Origin: Impatiens glandulifera | Lineage: Eukaryota > Streptophyta > Magnoliopsida > Ericales > Balsaminaceae | DNA length: 64,000 nt | Direction: 5' to 3' | NCBI RefSeq assembly: GCF_907164915.1 | Contig: NC_061862.1 | Coordinates: 4,406,358 to 4,470,357, forward strand | Position numbers and translations under genes: made by a program | Shown here: positions 55,880 to 64,000 of the stretch, in pieces | Layout: every line of letters begins with the position of its first letter | Numbering within the stretch: the first letter of the stretch is position 1 | Notes under the pieces: model-generated | The model's input: only the letters and a program-made list of their open reading frames with translations | Databases searched by the model: none | What the model was told of the DNA's origin: nothing

Positions 55880-57660
55880 GCCACCGGGAAACATAGATAA
55901 CATCATTGCCATCTGATTCTTCATCTGAAGCATTTATTCCCTCATTTGATCACGTTCAGCCTCAGAATGTAGTCTCTCTTCCTCAGAACGTTTTCTCGCT
56001 TCCTCAGAACGCAGTCTCTCAGGCTCGCAACACTATCTCTCAGCCTCAATCACTTTATGTGACATTTGTCTCTCAGCCTCAATCTCTTCACGTGATAGTC
56101 GTCTCTAAGCCTCATTCTCCTCTCGCAGCTCTATCTTCTCTGCTTCATGCTCCTCTCGAAACTTCCTCATCTCCAATTCACGTTCCTCTCACATTTTGCA
56201 CATTTCTTCTTGTAGAACCAGGTTGTCCTGGCGTAATTGTTGAGTGTTTGTGTGATGATGACTGCTCAAAGAACCCCCAAGCATCTGCTCTAAACGATGT
56301 AGGTCGTACGCCTGCCCCCATACCTACAACTCTACCATGTCCTTGAGACCCGAAAGCGTACTCTGTCAACTACAGTTCATTTCTACTCGGGTCTTCTTCT
56401 ATAGCAGTGCGCAACGCAGACTACAAACACAATTAGTTTTGGATTAGTACAAAACATAAACAAACACAAATTAAACATATAAATAAATCACACTTACCAC
56501 TTTCTCAATAATAATAGGGGGGACCTCCGGATTTGGATCCTGTAAAGTTAGTTTCTTAGTATGTGTGTGGAGAAATTGGTCAGCGAAATTAGGCGATTGT
56601 CCAGTAGTCCTCTCCTGTACAGATTCAATGATACACATTATAATAAAACCAAAAAAACATTCGAAACTTTATATGAATTGAGAAAACGCACCAGTTGCCT
56701 CTCGACTTGTGAAAAAGAGATGTTACCTGCATGATTCTTGTACACGACATTCACCCTATTACTCGTATTTGAAATACTTGTTTTCTGAAATTTTGAATAG
56801 TTTTTTTAATAGATTATTAAAGTAAGAGTTCGTTAAAAAAATAATAGAGCGATCACTTACCTTGAACTCCGGAGTGAAGAAGCGATGCTCTAGAAGATAA
56901 TGCCAATCACTAAGTGCGATCTCCGGGGGGATTGGCCCGAATCGCTGCCACGTTATCTTCAAAGGGCTTAATGTACAAAGTGTTCCATTGACATCTCCAC
57001 CTATCCTAAAGTTGTTTTGCATGATGTAGCCCTTGACGCAGATAGGTGCCGATGTTCCCCTCTGTAGACTCGAAAGGATCCTAAAAAATAATAATTTAAT
57101 CTAAAAATACAATTATAGATTGTGATTAATACATAAAAACGAATAACTTACCGTGATAGCCCTCCATATGTGATCCAGCTGTGTGGAGCTTAGGTCCGTC
57201 CAACATAGGGTCATGTGCGGTACTGCATTGGAGTCCTGAATGACACTCCCAATATGCCTCGACCATGCAATCAATCCTATTATCACACATGGGCTTACCA
57301 TCTATCAGATTAAACTCTAGTGACATCTTCTCTCCAGGCTGCAACTTACCAACTGCAGTATTTTTGTTCTTACCCCGTCTCCTCCTCGAAGAAAATCCTA
57401 AAAATGAACACAAATTTATATAGGGATCATAGGAACATACATAATCAAACACCAGTACCCGCGTCATGCTCAGACGGGGGTTGTGTCTCATCATCATCTA
57501 TAGTATTTGGTACACCATCAATGGCCATATCATCATCACTCTGTAAATCCTCGTCCAAATCGATTCCACCAATAGAGTTGAGTAACGCTAAAGGGTCCTC
57601 AGACTGATCCTCGGTCCTCTGAACGAGGTTCTCTAACTAATGCTCGAAGCCCTTACCCTT
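55880..57660 (-). pseudogene. CACTA TNPA-like gene (Transposase_24 type)
   Basis: A multi-exon gene on the minus strand. Start MAPKKGKGFEH (57,670), an acidic N-terminus, GKLQPGEKMSLEFNLIDGKP (about 57,310-57,350), WQRFGPIPPEIALSDW (about 56,925), a key exon NRVNVVYKNHAGNISFSQVE (about 56,700-56,760) followed by a GTGCGT donor, an exon with FADQFLHTHTKKLTLQDPN, one with EYAFGSQGHGRVVGMGAG (about 56,320-56,370), and a coiled-coil end full of R/E/K with in-frame stops, finishing PCPLPPT (about 55,860). NR...H..G..SF and THTKK are hallmarks of the plant Transposase_24 family. The protein is the DNA-binding helper of the transposase. It is broken by frameshifts. Confidence 0.78.
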
Positions 57661-57750
57661 CTTAGGTGCCATGATCGCTGTAAATATACAATGTAATTTA
57701 TTAGAGAAATGTGCGATTTGAACCCATGCCTTAATAAACACAATTAAACC

Positions 57751-60388
57751 TTAATTAGAATAACGAGTATTTATTGGAGTAACAATTTTCCATCCAATCC
57801 TTGATGCCATATCCAGAGAGTAAAACACTTGTTGTGATTGGCTTGCCATTATGAATGAGTCACTAATTTGAATTGGTAGAGTCTTGTTCATATTGATTCT
57901 AACATAACTGTACTTGTCAACCTTAATGCCCCGATCTTTATGAAGAATATCATACCATCTACATTTGAAGAGAACCACGCGTCTTCCACTAAAATATGAT
58001 ACTTCTATGATTTCATTGAGCACTCCATAGTAAATAGTTGTCTTTTCCCCATTATTTCCAACAACCAATACACCGCTATTTTGGGTGGTCAAACTCTCGT
58101 CGTGCTTCTCCGTGTTGAACTTGTACCCATTTATTTTGCACGAGTTATACTTTTTAGCATATATTGTAGGTCCGCCACCTAAAATCTTAAGATTCATTAT
58201 TCTATCAGAGTCATCGATTAATTGTTTCACCTATTATTCATTAGAAATTATTGTTAACTAACTAGTAAAAAAAATATTAAGTAAATGTTGAGATTTACTT
58301 ACTTTTCCTTTGAAATAACTAACGTATTGTTTATCCCGTTCTTCATTTGAAATATTGGGTTGACATGATTGCATGAAATCGCTGCACAAGTGTTAAATTA
58401 ACTTAATTCTAAAAGTACTTAAATTAAATATAAGTAGTAATGAAATTGTTTCACTTACTTATAATATTCTTCAGCTTTGCGACAATTTTTTAAGATGTAC
58501 GAATGAGCACGTTGATGATCCCCTGGTTGGTATGTGTAGGACGTGACATTAGATAAATCTTCTATAGCAAAGAATATGGACAATGTTGTACTAGTTTATA
58601 TCGAGGCATCTCATGATTCTTGATCCTCCAAATATCGGGCACACATGCTCATACTCTCATTCACAAGGTAACTCTCGCTAATTGAACCTTCTGGAGAGTT
58701 CCTGTGCCTTAGGTATTTCTTTAGTGTTCTCATATACTGTTCAACTAGATACATCTATCGATACTGGACAAGCCCTCTAAGGTAAGCCTCAAAAGCTAAA
58801 TAAACTAGCAAGTGCACCATTATATCAAAAAAAGAAGGTGGAAAGATCTTCTACAGTTTACAAAGTATCAAGACAATGTCGTCCTGTAGTTTTTCCAATA
58901 GATCGCGTTGTAAACTTTTTTGGCAAAGCAACCGAAAAAATCTTGACAAATTCACAACAGTATGATACTCATCATCGGGAAGTAGGCCACGTGTAGCTAG
59001 TGGAATGAGATACTGTAATAAAATATGACAATCGTGACTCTTCAATTCTGATATTCTTTTGTCATCTATGTTTACACATATGCCAATATTTGAACAAAAA
59101 CCGTCCGGCATTTTAACATCTTTAAGAAACTGGCATAATCGTTTCTTTTGTTCTGTTGTTAGTGTATAAGGGGCTACTGGACACCGAAGAATACCATCAA
59201 CCACAACGAGATGTAAGGAATGCTTTATGTTCAATATGACCAAATCTTTTCTCACTTTAATCCCATCCTTGGTATTTTCTTTGAAATTCATTAAAGTTTC
59301 CAACAAACTATCACATATATTCTTCTCAATATGCATGACATCTAAGTTATGTCTCAACATCAACGATTTCCAGTAAGGCAATTGGAAAAATATACTAAAT
59401 TTGTTCCAGTTCTCACCCCGGGATTCATGAATAACTTTCGTGCTTGCAATTGAATTTCGGAACCCGATAGTAGAACAGGAGGACCTCTATGCTCAGTACG
59501 CCCGTCAAACGTATCGGTCTCTTTGCGCCAACGATGATTAGACGGGAGGAATCGTCGATGACTCATGTAACACTCCTTTTGGTAATTTGTCAACCTCAAT
59601 GATGTCGTGTTCTGATTACAAGATGGGCATGCAAATTTCCCCTTTGTACTCCATCCAGACAAGTTTGCATATGCGGGGAAATCATTAATAGTCCACATAA
59701 GAGTTGCCCGCAAGTTAAAAAAATGTTTTCTGTTTGCATCGTATGTCTTCACACCGGTATGCCACAATTCCATCAACTCTTCAATAAGTGGCTAAAGAAA
59801 TACGTCAATGCAATCTCCCGGACTCTTTGGTTCAGGAATTAACATGGACAGAAGAAAGTTGTTGGTGTTCATACATATAGTCGGAGCGACATTATAAGAG
59901 ATGAGAATTACTGGCCAAATGTTGTACGATGTTTTCCAGTTATCAAATGATTGAAATCCGCCACTTGCCAAAGAAAGTCGCACATTTCGAGGGTTTGCAG
60001 CAAAATCTGGATACAAGTTATCAAAGGTCTTCCACGTCATTGAATTAGTCGGATGCCTTAACACATCATCTTCAGAATTGTTATCTTTATGCCAAGTCAT
60101 CATTGGAGCGGTTTTGGAACACATAAAAAATCTTTGCAACCTCGGTTTTAATAGAAAATACCGCAACACCTTATTGGGAATAAACTTGCCATACACTTTT
60201 TTCCGAATTGCACTACTAGATTAATTGATTTTCCATCTGAACAGCCCACAAACTTACAATTCTGCAAATCCTTATATTGTTTACGAAAAAGCATGCAATC
60301 ATTCTTACACGCATCAATTTTTTCGTACGATAGACCCATGTTTGTAATGAATTTCTTGCACTCATAATACGATTTTGGCAACTAATTA
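57751..60388 (-). pseudogene. CACTA transposase, TNPD/TNP2-like (Transposase_21)
   Basis: Starts truncated at 60,385 with PKSYYECKKFITNMGLSYEK, then KNDCMLFRKQYKDLQNCKFV. Next are the Transposase_21 core MTWHKDNNSEDDVLRHP, WKTFDNLYPDFAANPRNVRL, LASGGFQSFDNWKTSYN, WSTKGKFACPSCN, RHNLDVMHIEKNICDSLLET. A DUF4218-type section follows (LKSHDCHILLQYLIPLATRG, IFPPSFFDIMVHLLVYLAFE), and the DUF4216-type end YGVLNEIIEVSYF, VVLFKCRWYD (57,751-58,230). About 100 N-terminal codons are lost, and stops and frameshifts are scattered (for example near 59,370 and 59,790). It would catalyse cut-and-paste transposition. Confidence 0.88.
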
Positions 60389-60763
60389 GGAACTGACACG
60401 ACGACAAGCTAAAAGAAAGAAAGTTGTCGAATTAATGTCCCGGGTAGAACAAAGTGGCCTTCCCGGTCCACTCGATGATGAAGAAGAAGAGGATGAAACT
60501 CCTCTACAACCAAGGAAGAACAAAGTTGCACCGTCCTCATCTGCCCTATCAACAAGTTAGGGAACATCAGCCATTCCCCCATCTGGTCCACCCAGACCGG
60601 CAGGTGGATCCTTCAACTTCAACCGCTTACCTTCCGGAAGAACAAGCCTTCTAGCCGGATGGTGCATGGATGCAGATCAAAGAGAGAGAGAATGGGAAGT
60701 CGAGAAGGAGAGAAAGCACAAAGAACAAGAAAAGGGAGGATCTTCTTTTAATAATAACGTCTA
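60389..60763 (+). pseudogene. C-terminal tail of a third accessory ORF3 (copia D)
   Basis: Plus-strand reading TRRQAKRKKVVELMSRVEQ, DDEEEEDETPLQPRKNK, a stop, GPPRPAGGSFNFNRLPSG, SLLAGWCMDADQRER and, after a frameshift, RERMG/EWEVEKERK. Element B ORF3 ends with the same succession (RPPKPVCGSFGFGKRTPG, VWAGWKFDAERRDREW). This is thus the tail of a third Sirevirus-like accessory ORF3, cut at 60,389 by the CACTA. The rest of the element is not seen in this window. Confidence 0.78.
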
Positions 60764-61738
60764 TTAGACCGCCTGGTCTAATAGAATTAGACTACACGTT
60801 TAATTATCCAATAACCATTAGACGGTACGTCTAACTCCACTGAGTTAGACTACACGTCTAATTCCGGTTCTACTTCAGACTTGTCTGAAGGAGTTAGACG
60901 CACGTCTAACTTTCCCTAATTAGACCACACGTCTAATTATTCAATAACCATTAGATGGTACGTCTAACTCCACTGAGTTAGACTACACGTCTAATTCCGG
61001 TTCTACCTCAGACTTGTCTGAAGGAGATAGACGCACGTCTAAATTTCACTAATTATACCACATGTCTAATTATTCAATAACCATTAGACGGTACTTCTAA
61101 CTCCACTGAGTTAGACTACACGTCTAATTCCGGTTCTACCTCAGACTTGTCTGAAGGAGTTAAACGCACGTCTAACTTTCACTAATTAGACCACACGTCT
61201 AATTCCGAACAAATTAGACTATCCGTCTAATTGTAAATATATTAGACTACACGTCTAACTCCGAACAAATTAGACTATCCGTCTAATTGTAAATATATTA
61301 GACTACACGTCTAACTCCGATGAGTTAGACTATACGTCTAATTCTGAATATCTATTAGACCATCCGTCTAATTACAAGTCTATCAGACTATACGTCTAAC
61401 TCCGGTGAGTTAGACGGTACGTCTAATTTCGAACACATTAGACTTGCATCTAATTCCGTGTATTCATTAGACTTACGTCTAATTCTTTACATTCATTAGA
61501 CTACACGTCTAACTCCGATGAGTTAGACTGTACGTCTAATTCTATGTATTAGACTTACGTCTAATTCCGTGTATCTATTAGACCATCCGTCTAATTACAC
61601 GTCTATTAGACTACACGTCTAACTCCGATAAGTTAGACTGTACGTCTAATTCTATGCATTCATTAGACTACACGTCTAACTCCGATGAGTTAGACTGTAC
61701 GTCTAATTCTATGCATTGAATGCCAAAATCGGTCTAAT
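60764..61738. repeat. array of TTAGAC...GTCTAA palindromes
   Basis: About 40 imperfect palindromes of the form TTAGAC-(3-5 bases, often TACAC or GTA)-CGTCTAA, separated by 5-20 bases over 975 bp. The first part forms a 133-bp higher-order repeat, about three times (AATAACCATTAGACGGTACG near 60,810, 60,943 and 61,076). Then come two copies of a 56-bp unit (from 61,206) and irregular units to the end. No coding sequence. Confidence 0.92.
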
Positions 61739-61870
61739 GACCCTCATTAGAGCCAAGTCTTATGAAATATTGTTTCAATACACCTGCATCAAAACTCATA
61801 AGTTATTTCATCATCAAAATCTTAGTGGTTAAATTATTTCAACACTTAGTCAAAATAATTTGACCCAACA
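61739..61870 (-). mobile_element. putative LTR start adjoining the palindrome array
   Basis: The minus strand reads TGTTGGGTCAAATTATTTTG from 61870 with a purine-rich run (AAAAAATAAAAAG) just outside, like a PPT followed by the U3 edge of a copia LTR. If so, the palindrome array lies inside this LTR. The other LTR end and a partner are not found. Confidence 0.4.
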
Positions 61871-64000
61871 CTTTTTATTTTTTCAATAAAGAGTTTAAAA
61901 ATTTTGTCTTTCATCAAGAAGCCCTTTGACATATATCCTCTAATAATTTCTGAATTTCTCGCTATTTTGTTCATATTTATAAATGGTCAATTATTATTTG
62001 ACAAAAAAAAAATCGGCGTTGCTTACCAACCTCGGGTAAAGACAAATTTAATTGCCGTTCAAAATTTCGAATAAAGAATCCTCTGACACCACTTAATTAG
62101 TTTTTTCGGTTAGCTTGCTTTTATTCATCACTCATTGATATATAATTCACATAAGTTTTTCTTTAGAGTTACCTTAAAAAATTGTGTGATTGTTGGATAA
62201 TTTTCATTAGAATTTTAAATTTTACAAATATGTATTATTTAACCTCTTTTATCTTTTATTATTTGCAAATTAATGTTTTATTCGTAACTTCTTATTTGTT
62301 TTAATGTGAAATAATTACTTATAACAAAAATATTTGAAGGGCTCTTATTTAATATATTTTTTAAAATAATATAGAGATGCCTAATAATTCAATGTTAAAA
62401 TTTATAAAATAACTTAATTTATTTAGTGAATTATTATCTTTATAAACTTAGTAATTATAAATGAAAATTTCAATTACTGGAATACATTTTTTAAACTTTT
62501 TATTTCTTATGTGTCAGTTTAAAGGGGTAAAATTATGTAAATATATATATGTTACATCATTGTATATATTTAAATTAGTGTAAAGGATTTGTTTATTATA
62601 TCTTTTTATAAAATTAAATAATAATTAGAATAAATATATATACATATATATAATATTATTTTTATTATTGTTAACTTTTATAAGATCCGTTCCGAAAAGT
62701 TAGTGGAGTCAATCGAGGAGTTAATCGTTCCTTTCGAGTACGTACGAACTTGATATAATAGTAACATTGTTATATTTTAATTTTGTTTTTCTTATGTTTT
62801 ATTATTATATTTTAATTATTTTAATTATTTTCAGAAGAAGAAAATTTTAATAGTTTGTGTCTATCTAGGTGAAGCTGCTTAGTTTTATTCATAAAAGAAA
62901 ATGTTCAACAAAATAAAATGTATTAAATAAAAGGAAATTATCTTTTAGTTACATTGTATAATTAAAAATGTGTTAAATCATTTTTTACATATTCAAAAAC
63001 AATACAGATGGTTCTGTTTCTACCTCTTCTTTGATTTTAATTTTTTGAAAAACAAGTTCACATGTTTCAAACTTATTCTCACATGACATATTACTTTTTA
63101 AAGGGTAAATCCACTTTAATTCTCATTAATATTAACTAAACAATAAAAAATAAATGTTACAGAATGCATTGCTAATAACTTAACCTATTGAGTAGTTTTG
63201 CCTAAAAAACACTTTAAAGGTAAGTGCAGATTATGTGCTAACTTTTTAAAATTCAAAAAAATAAAAGAAAAACAAAGTATTAGCTTGCTATTTGTACAAC
63301 AATCATCATATATAGTAATGATTTAAAACATATTCCATTTTCTTTTTTAGATATAACACTAACATCCTCAATACTTTATTTAATGATTGCTCATAATTTT
63401 GTGAAAACTATTATTTAACATTATCATTATCAACCCACAAACTTAATACAATTACTATTTAACATATATATATACCTAATTCATATAAAAGTCCATTTTT
63501 GGTTGAAAGACAGTGACTAATATCTCTATGTATATAATAATAACAATTCTCTTAAGGCAGTGGCAATCACTTTCAATGGCTTATTCATTCAATATCATTG
63601 TTTGGAAGTTACAAACAAGATAAGGGTGATCCAAAGCATGCACAACCTCCATCACAAGTTCACAACTTATTTCACTAAAATAAACTTTTCCACAACAAAA
63701 AAAAGAAGATCTTTATAAGAGCTTAATTTTCACAACTTAATTTTTGAAGAAAGTTTGGTGAGTGATTTAAGTCTATGAACAACTTAATTAGTGGGTTAAT
63801 TGAATAATTGAATATTTTATGTAAAGATGGAATTTGGCTTGCCTTCAAAGTTACTAAAAACAAATGAAAGAGAGGTGTAATCATAATGAAAAAGAAAGTC
63901 CCCATCTTCTTCACTCAAACCTCCATTATTCATCTCACCAGAAAAAGAAAAAAAAGGATTGATGGATGATTCATATATTTCACCTAAATCTCTCTCTTTT
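61871..64000. other. AT-rich region without recognisable genes
   Basis: About 2.1 kb of strongly AT-rich DNA. I see no transposon motif and no convincing coding exon. A 63-codon minus-strand frame at 63,723-63,914 (start MKKMGTFFFIM) has a hydrophobic start but no recognisable continuation. The last 500 bases are slightly less AT-rich and could approach a host gene; this is unsupported. Confidence 0.4.

Larger units (their letters stand above)
55061..60388 (-). mobile_element. CACTA (En/Spm) transposon, 5' end missing
   Basis: The terminal repeat CACTAGTAAAAAAAGG starts at 55061. Next to it is a subterminal region with many GTAACGGC/CCGTTAC repeats (55,080-55,560). Inward on the minus strand lie a TNPA-like gene (55,880-57,660) and a transposase gene (57,750-60,385). 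The other terminus is not found: near 60,388 the element is replaced by the tail of a copia accessory ORF. It is therefore a truncated, immobile copy. Confidence 0.85.

Noticed and set aside
55906..56346. 146-codon plus-strand ORF with SQPQ repeats
   Set aside because: Antisense of the charged coiled-coil end of the TNPA-like gene.
60764..61738. CRISPR-like array
   Set aside because: Repeats are too short and palindromic, spacers are repeated and irregular, there are no cas genes, and the DNA is plainly from a plant nucleus.
63723..63914. Small secreted or membrane protein (63 codons)
   Set aside because: Hydrophobic start only; no conserved features, splice context or promoter that I can support.

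Overview
This is a nuclear plant DNA window, very probably from a eudicot, made almost entirely of transposable elements in several nesting layers. I found no host gene that I can support. Evidence for a plant: Ty1/copia elements primed by initiator tRNA-Met, an L1-type LINE with a zf-RVT domain, CACTA (En/Spm) and PIF/Harbinger transposons, MITE-like sequence, and very AT-rich spacers. The env-position proteins of the copia elements resemble, from memory, repeat proteins abundant in Lamiales genomes. That is only a hint, not an identification.

Layout. 1-3.2 kb: decayed Ty3/gypsy pol on the minus strand, partly duplicated together with a LINE 3' tail. 3.5-4.6 kb: a tandem repeat of about 190 bp. 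5.1-10.6 kb: a 5'-truncated L1-type LINE (plus strand) whose tail lies inside copia element A. 10.6-19.75 kb: copia A (Sirevirus/SIRE-like, plus strand), which has lost everything upstream of the reverse transcriptase but keeps RT, RNase H, three accessory ORFs and a 3' LTR. 19.75-26.9 kb and 43.4-49 kb: an older, decayed copia (C, minus strand) with tandem repeats and a 1.4-kb repeat present four times. 26,921-43,406: copia B, a complete minus-strand Sirevirus-like element of 16.5 kb with both LTRs, PBS, PPT and a 5-bp target duplication (ATAAT), inserted into C. A 2.3-kb solo LTR (37,172-39,474, duplication ACTAC) splits B's integrase. 49.1-50.6 kb: gypsy-type LTR fragment. 51.5-52.6 kb: small TRIM-like element. 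53.1-54.7 kb: PIF/Harbinger transposase. 55,061-60.39 kb: CACTA element with TNPD- and TNPA-like genes, truncated at its 5' end against the C-terminal tail of a third Sirevirus-like accessory ORF. 60.76-61.74 kb: a dense array of TTAGAC/GTCTAA palindromes beside a probable LTR start. 61.9-64 kb: AT-rich DNA without recognisable genes.

Most notable: A and B both carry three tandem, mutually related ORFs after pol. Most have their own TATA box and a short pyrimidine-rich leader. The third is fused to a lysine-rich, coiled-coil tail with no membrane segment, and its upstream region holds a conserved E2F-like motif and a GGCGGTAA-type motif array. This looks like an accessory module of separately expressed, probably intracellular or nuclear proteins rather than an envelope. 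Nearly every coding region in the window carries stops or frameshifts, so all are described as relics.
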